Positions 17,707 to 27,700 of a DNA stretch of 64,000 nucleotides are shown piece by piece. The position numbers and the translations under genes are program-made. The stretch covers positions 62,001 through 126,000 of the forward strand of contig DAIDGV010000023.1 in the NCBI GenBank assembly GCA_027452205.1. Reading direction: 5' to 3'. The notes under the pieces are model-generated. The model saw only the letters and a list, made by a program, of their open reading frames with translations. It made no database searches and was not told the DNA's origin. The first letter of the stretch is position 1. Each line of letters begins with the position of its first letter. The stretch comes from a candidate division FCPU426 bacterium (lineage in GTDB: Bacteria > Oederibacteriota > Muellerivitia > Muellerivitales > Muellerivitaceae).

Positions 17707-20595
17707 TTACCGCAATACCATCACTTTGTGGCGCTCGGTGCGGATCGTCCCGCCGACCGAATTGAAAACGGTGGTCGCCGACACATAGATCCCGCTGGCG
17801 ATCCCCGCCGCGTTCCAAGAGACCTGAGGTTGTCCTGTAGGCGAGGTCAAAGTGGCCACCCTTTCCCCTGATAAGGTATAGAGCTGTACCCGGATGGAAA
17901 AGGACTCGGCGATGGAAGACGCGTCAAAGAACGCTGTCGTGCCGTACTTCACGCCCAGCACGTTGGGGGCGATAGCCACTCCTCCTGCCTGTCCCTGGGG
18001 CGACAGCACCATGACTTCCCGGACGACAGTCCTTTCCTGACTTTCCCCTCCGGACCAATGGATCTGCACCGAATAACCACCCGGCGTGACGTAGGTTCCC
18101 TGGTTGTTACTGCCGTCCCATAATAGGGTCACGGGCCCGGAGCCACTATCCACCACGATGGAGATATCCGGCACCGCGTCCTGGGAAGTGGTGGCAGTAG
18201 CCCCGGGCTTCAGGACATTCGGTCCCAAGACCGCTCCCGCCGTGTTCGCCCCGGCGGCATTCGCGTCCGCGACAGAGGCGTAAAGGTTCCTCACCAGCTC
18301 TCCGGCGGAGTTGAAGATGTTGACCGTCAACGTCCCCAAGTCCCGGTTGACGATGGCCTGTTGGGATACGCTGGTCACGGTGCCCGCGCCGCTGATGCTG
18401 TCCACTTGCACACGGTAGGTCCCATTCGAGACCGGCTGACCGGAATTATTGCTCCCGTTCCAAGTCCCGATGATGACCCCTTGGAAAAGGATATCGATGG
18501 TGCTGCCCGGCCCCTGCAGGGTGGTGATTCGGTTGGTCGCGCTCAGGGAAATATTGTTGATCGGTTGGCCGAACCGTTGGATGGCGATGGTCTTCACTAC
18601 CTCACCCGCGCTGTTATAGATATTCACGTCGATCGTGTACTGGCCCAGCACGGTGACCGGTACGCTGGCAGTCACCGGCCGGGAAGCGCCGGTGAAGACC
18701 CCCTGGGCGAAATTGACGAGGTGAGCGTTGGCCGGGGCCGAGGCGGCTACCTGGGTTCGATAGAGCAATTGATAGACGCCCGTGGATAGGGGCGAGGGAA
18801 GGGCCCACCGCAGTTGATCCGTGGCCGTATTGAAGACCGACTGGGTTCCATTGGGGCTGGAGACGAAAGAAACAAAGGTCATGGAAGGCGGCAAGTCGTC
18901 CGTCACGACCACTCCGCCCAGGCTGCCGCCGGTGACCGTGACCGCGATGTCGTAGGTCAGGATGTCCCCGCCCGCGACCTGGGGTTGGCTGACAATTTTG
19001 CCGATCGACATAACTCCGGTAGGTGTGGCGGTGGGGGAAAAGGTCGGCGAGGCGGTGCAAGTGTTGGTGGCGGTCCGGGTCATGGTCGAACTGGCAGTGG
19101 AAGTGGAGCTCTGGGTAGCCGTATCCGTATAGGTTTGGGTGTGGGTCCAGGTGTGGGTGGCGCTGGGGGTGTAAGTATTGGTGCTGGTCGGGGTCGTAGT
19201 GGCGGTAGCAGTGCTGGTCCGCGTGTTGGTAAAAGTTTCGGTCACGGTCGATGTGGCGGTGTTCACGTTCGTGTTGGTGTTGGTCGGGGTATTGGTGCTG
19301 GTGTTTGCCACGGTCTGAGTGTTGGTACAAGTATTGGTGGCCGTATGGGTGAAGGTATTCGTCACGGTGTTCGTCCGGGTCGAGGTAGACGTGTTCGTGG
19401 AGGTGAAAGTGTTGGTGGGTGTGTTCGTTTGCGTCGATGTGTTCGTGGGGACCGAAGTTGATGTATTGGTCATGGTGGAGGTGTTCGTTGGCGTAGGGGT
19501 ACAGGTCCATACCTGGTTGATGACCAGGTTCGATAACAGGTCCCCGCCGTCCAGATCGGTCTCTTTGGCAATGTTCGTGACCGGGCCTTGCGAACAACCG
19601 GGCGACTTCACCGCGAAGCTTACCGATCCGGACGCGCCGGGCCCCAGGTACCCGACGTTCCAAATGATGTCACTGCCGATCTGGTTGGTGAAAGGCAAGG
19701 GAGGATTTGCGCCGATGGACCCCGCCACCAAATTGGTTCCTGTGGGTATGGTGTCGTTCACTTCCACTCCGGCCACGCCCTGGGTTCCCGGGTTCGAGTA
19801 AGACAAAGTGTAAGTAATGGTTCCCCCCGGCGCCACCGCGCCCGTGGGGTTGTGCGACTTGGTCAATTGCACCGTCGAGGGCACGCAGGTCGACCAGGAA
19901 ACATTGTCCAGGTAAGCCACGCCATAATGCCCGCCCGCGTCGCAGTCATACATGGTCGCGCGCAGTGTCGCTTGCTGGCCCGCGTAAGCGGATAAATTGA
20001 TCGTGTAATTGGTCCAGGGGACATAACCCCAATCGAAATTGCCCGAAGCATTGCAGGCCGCGTAGTTGCCATTGCCTGTCAAACCGCTATAAAGGATCTG
20101 AGCCAAATTATTGGGCCAGTTGTAATTGATGGTCGCCACGACCGTGCCACCGATCAATATATCTATCTGCAATTTAGAGTCGCCGTAAATATCGCCTTGT
20201 AGGTAGTGGTAATCCTCAAAGATGCCCGCGAACCAAAAAGAAAGACAGGACGCACCGGCGGGGACCGTGTCGGTCTGGGAGACCTGTGCCCAATCCTGAT
20301 AGTTGCTATCGCCCCGGCCTGAAAAAAGTTGTACCGCGTTCACGCCGCTTTGAACTTCATTCAACTGTCCGGCGACCGTATTGATGGCAGGACCAGGCCC
20401 CACAACGGAAACGCTCGGGGGACAGGCCACGTTGCCGCCCGAATTGGTCGCGCTGGTCCAACCCGCCAGATTGCCGGTCTCGAACCCCGGGTTGACCCAG
20501 GCGAAAAGGTTATGGGTCATTCCCCAAAAAAGAAAGACTGCTATGGGTTTGATCGCCGCTCGTCGAAGAACATAACCGAACTTCGTCTTGAACAT
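17707..20595 (-). CDS. Secreted DUF11-repeat surface protein with FlgD/Ig-like C-terminus
   Basis: A 962-residue exported protein. After the signal peptide, residues 33-225 (WVNPGFETGNLAGWTSA ... VAYLDNVSWSTC) resemble a carbohydrate-binding jelly roll. A DUF11 domain follows (LTKSHNPTGAVAPGGTITYTL), then a Thr/Asn stalk (about 355-515), a second DUF11-like domain (IGKIVSQPQVAGGDILTYDI), and two or three FlgD/Ig-like units (VNIYNSAGEVVKTIAI, VNIFNSAGELVRNLYAS) each containing a WDGSNN or WNGSNN turn. It ends HKVMVLR. No catalytic motif is visible; adhesion or a structural surface role is likely. It converges with the chitinase gene. A weak cre-like site lies 65 bp upstream. Confidence 0.78.
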   Translation of the reverse strand: MFKTKFGYVLRRAAIKPIAVFLFWGMTHNLFAWVNPGFETGNLAGWTSATNSGGNVACPPSVSVVGPGPAINTVAGQLNEVQSGVNAVQLFSGRGDSNYQDWAQVSQTDTVPAGASCLSFWFAGIFEDYHYLQGDIYGDSKLQIDILIGGTVVATINYNWPNNLAQILYSGLTGNGNYAACNASGNFDWGYVPWTNYTINLSAYAGQQATLRATMYDCDAGGHYGVAYLDNVSWSTCVPSTVQLTKSHNPTGAVAPGGTITYTLSYSNPGTQGVAGVEVNDTIPTGTNLVAGSIGANPPLPFTNQIGSDIIWNVGYLGPGASGSVSFAVKSPGCSQGPVTNIAKETDLDGGDLLSNLVINQVWTCTPTPTNTSTMTNTSTSVPTNTSTQTNTPTNTFTSTNTSTSTRTNTVTNTFTHTATNTCTNTQTVANTSTNTPTNTNTNVNTATSTVTETFTNTRTSTATATTTPTSTNTYTPSATHTWTHTQTYTDTATQSSTSTASSTMTRTATNTCTASPTFSPTATPTGVMSIGKIVSQPQVAGGDILTYDIAVTVTGGSLGGVVVTDDLPPSMTFVSFVSSPNGTQSVFNTATDQLRWALPSPLSTGVYQLLYRTQVAASAPANAHLVNFAQGVFTGASRPVTASVPVTVLGQYTIDVNIYNSAGEVVKTIAIQRFGQPINNISLSATNRITTLQGPGSTIDILFQGVIIGTWNGSNNSGQPVSNGTYRVQVDSISGAGTVTSVSQQAIVNRDLGTLTVNIFNSAGELVRNLYASVADANAAGANTAGAVLGPNVLKPGATATTSQDAVPDISIVVDSGSGPVTLLWDGSNNQGTYVTPGGYSVQIHWSGGESQERTVVREVMVLSPQGQAGGVAIAPNVLGVKYGTTAFFDASSIAESFSIRVQLYTLSGERVATLTSPTGQPQVSWNAAGIASGIYVSATTVFNSVGGTIRTERHKVMVLR

Positions 20596-20659
20596 CGATA
20601 CCCTCTAAGGAAGGGGGTGAATAGCGAAGTGTTGATTAATGAATTTTATTGATCGCTCG

Positions 20660-20673
20660 TGAAAGCGTTTTTA
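20660..20673. promoter_or_regulatory. Weak cre/LacI-type site
   Basis: TGAAAGCGTTTTTA differs from the TGWNANCGNTNWCA consensus at one defined position and lies 65 bp upstream of the DUF11 surface-protein gene. Confidence 0.3.
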
Positions 20674-20794
20674 TGAATAGGCCCAGTTGTACCCTTGTGG
20701 GAATTGAGCCGGGTAAAGTTTATGAAATGGGGGAAAAGGGACTTAAAAGGATTCGCTCAATCTCATTGAACAAATCGTGTCGATCGTTTCTTTG

Positions 20795-20810
20795 AATTCA
20801 AATTTGAATT
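20795..20810. promoter_or_regulatory. Perfect 16-bp palindrome
   Basis: AATTCAAATTTGAATT is fully self-complementary and lies between the divergent genes at 20595 and 21303. It could be a regulator site, but AT-rich palindromes also arise by chance in such DNA. Confidence 0.3.
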
Positions 20811-21302
20811 TTCCATCATTTGAGATTACGCACGTTTAACCCTATGCATTTCAAGGAACGAAAGGGTGAAAATACAAAAAGATGAAAAACTTGTTCGAAA
20901 TTTAATACAACATTGGCGTTTTTTTATATGTCCAATTCGATGGATAAAATAATGAAAAGCCAGCGCATATTCTGTCTTCGGTTCATTTTGGAATGGTGTT
21001 TTGTTTGTGGATCCGCTCCCGTTTTTGGGTGACCCTTTTTGTTCGATATTTTTTCACAGCGGCCAGGATGAAAGACGGTATCCTCCACTGAAATCCGAAG
21101 GATAGTTCCTTCTTGTTCTTGCGGGTCCTGCGGTGGTCGCCACGGTAGGGCTAGGCTGATATTTGTTTTTTTGACACAATTCCCTTAAAAACAGGGCCAA
21201 AAATATCATGTATATGACGATTCCAGGGTTTATTCGAGGTTGGAGGTCCGATATATTCACCGTCGGTTCAAGAAAGAACTGAAATTGAAGAGTGAGAAAA
21301 TA

Positions 21303-22250
21303 ATGGGATTTAAAATGAGCTTCTTTACTTCTTGGAAGGGCGTGCTCTTTTTTTTGTTGGCGCTACTTCCATTGATCATCGGCGGCTGGATGGGCTGCGG
21401 TAAACCGGGCCAAGACGCGCCGGTGGAACCCAGCACGGGCATGAATCTTTCGGTCCATTTGCAAACCACCGGGGCGGCCCGGGCCCAGCTTTTAGGCGCC
21501 GGTTCCAATGAGGTTTATTACAGCGTGACAGGACGGGCGATGTCGCCGGTCACCGGGGTCGTGGGTCCTTTTTCCACCACCAGTGACTCGGGTACGGTCA
21601 GTTTATCCCTCTTGGTGCCCCAGGGCTCGGCCCGGTTGATGGCCTTTCAGATCAATAACGCGTCCACTCACCAACCCTTGGCGATCGGGGCGGTCCAAAT
21701 GGACATCGGCGCCCAAGGCGTGAACCAGACGGTGGAAATGGGATCTTTGGTTCGCAATTGCTACAACCAAAGCGGGTACTTTGATTCCGACGGGCTTTAT
21801 TTCGCTTTTCAATCCGAGACCTTGACGGACGCGGGAGCGGTAGGTTCGACTACCGGTTATGACATCGATTTTCTGCCGAACGGCGCCACTTATAAGTTGA
21901 ATACCCTCAATGGCGACAGCCTCACTTATATGGGGAACAAAAATTTGGTCAATGACGCCATGGCGCCTTCCTCGGGCTATGTGGCCGATTCCGCCACCGC
22001 GAAATCGGCGGCTGGCGTGTCGGTGACCGACCCCGTAGCGGGGGACGTCTTCTGCGTCAAATTAGGGTCGAATGGATTCGCTTGGGTCTACATTACCAAT
22101 ATGGGTGGCGGCCCGGGATTATCGGGCCCGACTTTCGAGTTCCGGACCAATAGCACGCTTAATTATTACGGTTATCAGCAAACTACCGGTGATCTGGCGG
22201 GACCCTGCCCGACGCAAGTACCAACACCGACGCCGTGCCCCCTCTGTTGA
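21303..22250 (+). CDS. Probable lipoprotein, first gene of FecR/beta-barrel operon
   Basis: About 315 residues from the ATG at 21303 (the open frame starts at 21240). The N-terminus has a hydrophobic segment (VLFFLLALLPLIIGGWMGC) ending at a Cys, so lipid modification is plausible although the lipobox is imperfect. The mature part is beta-rich (MNLSVHLQTTGAARAQLLGAG, TVSLSLLVPQGSARLMAFQI) with Cys pairs, including a C-terminal CPTQVPTPTPCPLC. The opening strands resemble domains found in many surface lipoproteins; no known family is assigned. It lies 33 bp upstream of the FecR-domain gene with no terminator between them, so the three genes are probably co-transcribed. Confidence 0.65.
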   Translation: MGFKMSFFTSWKGVLFFLLALLPLIIGGWMGCGKPGQDAPVEPSTGMNLSVHLQTTGAARAQLLGAGSNEVYYSVTGRAMSPVTGVVGPFSTTSDSGTVSLSLLVPQGSARLMAFQINNASTHQPLAIGAVQMDIGAQGVNQTVEMGSLVRNCYNQSGYFDSDGLYFAFQSETLTDAGAVGSTTGYDIDFLPNGATYKLNTLNGDSLTYMGNKNLVNDAMAPSSGYVADSATAKSAAGVSVTDPVAGDVFCVKLGSNGFAWVYITNMGGGPGLSGPTFEFRTNSTLNYYGYQQTTGDLAGPCPTQVPTPTPCPLC

Positions 22251-22283
22251 GCAGGTCTTAAAAAAACAGTTAAAGGAAAAAGA

Positions 22284-23078
22284 ATGCAAGCCACGATCCT
22301 GATGTTAGGTTGGATGCTCTTGGCCGGTCAGCCGCTTTGGGCGGACAACATCTCCTCGACCTCGCAGCCGAACCAGGCAATCTTCGTTTCGGTGGATGGC
22401 GATGTGGAGGTGATCTTGGACAATGGAAAAAAGACCATCGCGGCCAAAAAAGACCTGACAGTAATCGAAGGTGCCCGGATCATCGCGAAGACCGATTCCT
22501 CGGCGGTATTGCGCTTGTTCGACGGATCTGAACTGACGGTCTCACCCCAGACCGAGTTCGCGCTGACGAAAATGCAAAAGCCCTCGGCCCAGGATAAGGC
22601 CTTCAAATTCGACCTTTTCATAGGCAAACTCGAAGCGGTAGTAAAGGCATTGACGACGGCCAACTCCTCCTTCGAGATCGAGGCGGGCGGCGTGGTTTGC
22701 GGCGTGCGGGGAACCCGGTTCTGGATGGAGTGCGATCCGCGCATCCGCGAGGTGCTTTTGAACGTGGATGAAGGAAAAGTGGCGGTTCAGCAGAAGGGCC
22801 ATCCGACCCAATTGGTCAAGGCGGGGGAGCATCGTATCTTCAATGATCTTCACATGACGGCCCCCAAAGGAACCACCCCGCAGGAATTGCCCAGCGAGGT
22901 AGGCTCGGCGCCGGTCTCAGCAGGTACTTCCACGAGCCCGCTGAACAATCCGGCCTTGAAGAGCATGGTCCATAATTCCCAAGAAGTGAACCAGACCAAC
23001 AAGAACAATTTGGTCCATACGATCCAACAGAACTCCAATCTTAATCTGCATGTAGGCTCGGGTGAGACAGCTCCGTGA
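22284..23078 (+). CDS. Exported FecR-domain protein
   Basis: A 264-residue protein with AAAGGA upstream of its ATG and a signal peptide (LMLGWMLLAGQPLWAD). Residues 30-190 form a FecR beta-helical domain: VSVDGDVEVILDNGKK, an EGARIIAKTDSSAVLRLFDGS turn, and the characteristic GGVVCGVRGTRFWME. Unlike FecR anti-sigma factors it has no cytoplasmic tail or inner-membrane helix, so it is probably a periplasmic or surface protein rather than a signal transducer. The C-terminal 70 residues are Asn/Gln/Ser-rich. Its stop overlaps the GTG start of the next gene (GTGA), which indicates translational coupling with the beta-barrel protein. Confidence 0.8.
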   Translation: MQATILMLGWMLLAGQPLWADNISSTSQPNQAIFVSVDGDVEVILDNGKKTIAAKKDLTVIEGARIIAKTDSSAVLRLFDGSELTVSPQTEFALTKMQKPSAQDKAFKFDLFIGKLEAVVKALTTANSSFEIEAGGVVCGVRGTRFWMECDPRIREVLLNVDEGKVAVQQKGHPTQLVKAGEHRIFNDLHMTAPKGTTPQELPSEVGSAPVSAGTSTSPLNNPALKSMVHNSQEVNQTNKNNLVHTIQQNSNLNLHVGSGETAP

Positions 23079-24694
23079 AAAGATCTGTCCGCATCCTCTT
23101 TTGTCTTGTCCTTATTTTCCTGACCGCCGCTTCGGCCGGGGCCCAGACCCCTCCGGTGGATGGCGCGCCGGTTACTTTATCTACCCAGCGCCGGTATGAC
23201 CTGGCTTTGAGGGCCCAAAGCCTTTGGTTGATGATCCAGATGACCTTTGACGCGAAGAATCGGTGGGTCTATGAAAAGGAATTGAGCGATTGTTACGCCC
23301 AGTTAGGCGAGATGGACAAGGCCCAGGAAGAATTAAAAGCCTCGATCGCGGATAATCCCAATGGAGTACCCGCGCCCGAACCGACGATGCGAAAGATCCG
23401 TAGACACCGCAAAAAAGTCGGATTGGCCGTGACCCCCGAGCCTACAGTTGAAACCCCGGTGTCCACGAAGACCATGGCCACCTCGACGCCGCGGGGGAAA
23501 GTGACTTTAACTCCTACCCACATACCAACGGATACCCCCGCTGATGAAGTGGCGACCGCACCCGCGACTGAAAGCGATACAACCTCGTCGAACGCCGCTG
23601 TCACGCCCACCGAACAACCTACCGCCGCTCCGGTGACGATCGGTACTTTGACCCTGGGATCCTATTTCGGTCTCTGGAGCGTCAATTATGCCGACCCGAC
23701 CAATGGGGCGGAGATCCTGTTCCCGGTCTCGGCTTCGGTCAATTTGGCCAGTGATATCGCTTTGACCGCTTCCACGAACTATCTGGTGGGTTATTACCAA
23801 TATCAGGCAGGAGATACCCTGGATCTGAACAGCTTTTCGGACACGACCGTCGCGGTCCAATACGGCTTCAAAACCCTGGACCTGGACACAGTGCTGTCAG
23901 AGACCGTTAACATCCCCACCGGGGAACCTTCCTGGACCAGCCAGTCCTCCGGGTCCGACCTGCCGATCTTTTTGGTGGATCCGCGTTATAGCGCGGCGGC
24001 CCTTTCCTTTAACACGCTGTACGCTATTTCTATCCCGGTGGATTCGTCCAAGTGGGGCCTGGGGATGGGCTATGTGTTGAACACCGATTACAACTCCAAT
24101 GGAGGTTGGGCGGTCGACGCGGTCGATGTCAGACCGGGCGATTCGCTTTACTTCAGCATGAACCGGGTGACCCCGACGGGAAGCAACCAGTCCGATGTTT
24201 TCCAAGCGTCGGTCTATTTCTCATTCGTTACGACGGAGTCGGGCATCCCCTTTACCTGTCCGGGGCCCAACATCAACTTTTCCTATGCTTGGAACAATCC
24301 GACCGCTTTTTCCTTTGAATTGGGCAGCCAGTTCTACCTGCCGGGACAGACTGCGGTGAACGGCGTTCTCGCGCCGGACCCTACTTATTCTTCCGGGCCC
24401 CGTCTTTATCTCAAACCAAGCTATGTCATCGATAACCTAACACTGGCCGGTCAGGTGAAATACGTGTTGCCGAACGGCTATGACGCTTCGGACCTGAATT
24501 ATGTCGAAGGCGGTCTTCTTCTCTCGGTGGGTCCCAATTACAACCTGAAGCTGGACGGTCAAGCCTTCTTGACCCTGACCGCTTCTTATAACTTCGTCGA
24601 CAGCCTAGGCGGGGGATTCGACGCCAATGGCAACCGTGTTGATCTTCTTTATAACTGGTTCAACTGCTCGGCCAGCTATAGTTTTACGTTTTAA
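23075..24694 (+). CDS. Putative outer-membrane beta-barrel with N-terminal TPR-like helices
   Basis: A 539-residue exported protein starting at GTG and overlapping the FecR gene by four bases. A signal peptide (ILFCLVLIFLTAASAGAQ) is followed by helices resembling a TPR (RWVYEKELSDCYAQLGEMDKAQEELKASI), a Thr/Pro linker, and about 350 residues of alternating amphipathic strands from residue 185 (TLTLGSYFGLWSVNYA, SDIALTASTNYLVGYYQYQ). The last strand ends in Phe (NCSASYSFTF), the usual recognition signal for outer-membrane barrel assembly. With the FecR protein it may form an envelope export or adhesion unit; this is inference from coupling. A MetA/phenol-type transporter family is an alternative. 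Confidence 0.7.
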   Translation: MKRSVRILFCLVLIFLTAASAGAQTPPVDGAPVTLSTQRRYDLALRAQSLWLMIQMTFDAKNRWVYEKELSDCYAQLGEMDKAQEELKASIADNPNGVPAPEPTMRKIRRHRKKVGLAVTPEPTVETPVSTKTMATSTPRGKVTLTPTHIPTDTPADEVATAPATESDTTSSNAAVTPTEQPTAAPVTIGTLTLGSYFGLWSVNYADPTNGAEILFPVSASVNLASDIALTASTNYLVGYYQYQAGDTLDLNSFSDTTVAVQYGFKTLDLDTVLSETVNIPTGEPSWTSQSSGSDLPIFLVDPRYSAAALSFNTLYAISIPVDSSKWGLGMGYVLNTDYNSNGGWAVDAVDVRPGDSLYFSMNRVTPTGSNQSDVFQASVYFSFVTTESGIPFTCPGPNINFSYAWNNPTAFSFELGSQFYLPGQTAVNGVLAPDPTYSSGPRLYLKPSYVIDNLTLAGQVKYVLPNGYDASDLNYVEGGLLLSVGPNYNLKLDGQAFLTLTASYNFVDSLGGGFDANGNRVDLLYNWFNCSASYSFTF

Positions 24695-24759
24695 AAGGTC
24701 TTGTTTCGGTGGAGTTGGCCCTGGGTTGTTATCTTACCGAGTAGACCTGATAGGACCCT

Positions 24760-27700
24760 TTAGTTCTCGACCAACCTCAACTTCGGCGCGAAGTGGTCCT
24801 TCTTGATCAAAAGCTCGGTCGCCTTTTCAGCGCTCAAAGGCTGGCTAAAGTAATAGCCCTGCACTTCGTCACAGTCCCGCTCCCTCAAAAAGGCAACTTG
24901 GTCCTCGGTCTCTACTCCTTCGGCGATGACCTGCAACTGTAAATTCCGCGCCATGGCGATGATGGTGCCGGTGATGGCGGCGTTATCCAGGTCGTTCGGG
25001 ACGTTCTTCAAGAACGATTGATCGATCTTCAAGGTCGTAGCGGGCGACCGCTTGAGCGAACTTAAAGAAGAATAACCCGTTCCGAAGTCGTCAATGGCGA
25101 TGGGGATGCCCATGAAGTTGAACTTAAAGAGGGTCTCGAATCCGGGGTCGGATTTCATGGCGATGCTTTCGGTGATCTCCAGGATCAGGGTCTTGGCGTT
25201 CATGTGGGTATCCCAGAGGATATTCTGGATCATCTTCAAAGGGTCGGGGTGCTGCAACTGCCGCGCGGAAAAATTGACGGATAGTTTCAGGTGGGGGAAC
25301 CCCATCAACTGCCAGGCGCGGTTCTGGGCGCAGGCGGCCTTGAGCAGCCATTCTCCCATGGGCAGGATGAGTCCCGTTTCCTCGGCCAGAGGGATGAACT
25401 CGCTCGGCGGCAGGAAACCCTTTTCGGGGTGCTGCCAGCGCATCAGGGCCTCAAAGCCGGTGATGGCCCCGGTCTTCAGGGAGAGGATCGGCTGGTAATA
25501 AATGACGAATTCCTGGTGCTCAATGGCCCGCCACAGGTCGTTCTCCATCTGCAGTAAGGCCACCGCCCGGGTATGCATGTCCGTATCAAAGACCTCGTAG
25601 CGCGCCTTGCCGTTGGCCTTGGCCCGGTACATGGCGGTGTCGGCGTCGCGCAACAGTTCCTCAGGTTTAGAATAGTCCGGGGTATTCATCGCGATGCCCA
25701 CGCTGGCGGTGGCGAAAACCTCCTGATCGTTCAGGTGGTAGGGCATGGACAGTTCTTTTAGGATACGGGCGGTGATCTGGACCGCTTCCCGGGCATCCTT
25801 GATGTCCTCCAACAGAACGGTGAACTCGTCCCCGCCCAACCGGGCGGCCATATCCATGGGTCTCAAACATCTTTCCAGCCGCCGCCCGGTTTCCTTCAAC
25901 AACTCATCGCCCATCATGTGGCCCAGGCTGTCGTTGACGCCCTTGAAGCGGTCCAGGTCCAGGAAGAGCACAGCGAACCGCATATTCTTGCGCCGCTTAC
26001 ACAGGTCGATATTGTGCTGAAGCTGGTTCAAGAATAGGGTGCGATTGGGCAGGCCGGTCAGGGCGTCGTAATGGGCCTGTTGGCGGAACAGTTCCTCCGA
26101 ATTCTTGCGGGCCGATATGTCGATCAACGAGCCGGCGACCCGGGTGGACTTGCCCGAGGCGTTTCGTACGGCCAGGCCGCGGCAGAAAACCCAAAGATAA
26201 TTGCCGTCCTTGGCCCGGATGCGGTGCTCGTTCTCCAAAAAGGGAGTGGTCCCGTTCAGGTGGGCGGTCAAGGCGTTCTCCAAGGCTTCCCGGTCATCCT
26301 CGTGTACCCGGTCCAGCCATTCCCCGGGCGTTGCGCCGATCTCCTCATCGTTGTGGCCTAAAATGGCTTTCCAACGGGGGGAATAATAAACCTCGTCGGT
26401 CAGCAGGTTCCAATCCCAAATGCCGCCGTTGGTCCCCCGGGCCACCAATTCATAACGCTCCATGTTCTCGACCAGGGCCCTTTCGATCTTTTTGGCCTCG
26501 GTCACGTCGCGAAAGTTCGCAACGATACCGCCAACCGCGTGAACATCCAGGAGGTTCCTGAGGGTAATTTCCATCAATTGCCAAGTGCCGTTCTTGTTCC
26601 GCATCCGCAGGTTGGTCAGGGAGTGGGCGGACCGCCGAAGGGTTTCGTGAAAGTAACGCTGATAACCGCTGAAATCATCGGGATGGACCATCTCGACGAA
26701 CCGCTTGCCAATCACTTCCTGGGGGTGGAATCCCAGGCCGGTCTCAAAGGAAGGGCTGGCGTCCAGCAAGCAGCCTTCTGCGTCCAGCAAGGCGGCCAAT
26801 TCGTGGGTGTCCCCGTAAAGGGAAAGGTAATATTTCTGGCGGTCGGCGAGTTTGCCTTCCCACTCTTTCCGCTCGGCTATATCGCGGATGACGCAAACCA
26901 GAGAATCCCGGGTGCCATCGGTCATCTTCCGGCAATTCACGAGCAAGGAAAGGTTCTTCCCGTTCTTGTGACAGCCGGACAACTCGACCGGATTCTCGGC
27001 GGCGTTCTTGATCGAGGCGGACATTAAATGGGAAAGGGGCTTGCCCAACAGCTCGTTGTTCTCGTAACCGAAAAGTTTGGCGGCGCGGGCGTTGGAAAAG
27101 ACGATCTTCTCTTCCTCGTCGACGGCCAGAACGCCCTCGTCGGCGGCCTGGGCGATACTTTGTCCCTGCTGCAAGCTCCAATTGGCGATTTCCTCCCGAT
27201 GGGCTTGGAAGTAATTTTTGAACAGGCCGATCAGGGTCAGCAGATAGGCCGAAAACTTGAGGCCGTGGGCCAGGTCAAACCCATTGCTTAAAAATTGGGT
27301 GCCGCCCAGGCAGATATAAAGCTGAGCCAAGGCCTGGGGCCAAAGGGCCGCCAGGAAGTAGATCAAAAAGGAATTATTGGGCGTGGCTTGATAGGCCTGC
27401 CAGGCCAAGGGCGCGCAAGCTGCGTATAAAAAGAGCGCCGACAGGTCCAGGGGCAGGTCCTGTTTGAAAGCCGCGTCGCCCGAAAGCGGGAAAAAGAAAC
27501 CCCATTGGGCCAGCAGGAAAAATGCGATCCCGATCCCAAAAAGACCGAAGGGCATGAAGCGGTAGGAAAAGGATTTGGTCGATAGCGGGCGGGATAGGAT
27601 GGAAAAAGTCGCCCATAGTCCCAGGGCATTGAAAAGGCGGCTTAGGCTCCAGGTCCAGGCGATGGCATCCACCCGGGGGCCCCAATCGCCGCCGGGCTCC

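Larger units (their letters stand above)
20596..21302. other. AT-rich intergenic region between divergent genes
   Basis: About 700 bp separate two divergent genes. Small frames on both strands lack plausible products. It contains a cre-like site (20660) and the perfect palindrome AATTCAAATTTGAATT (20795-20810). No RNA gene was recognised. Confidence 0.5.
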
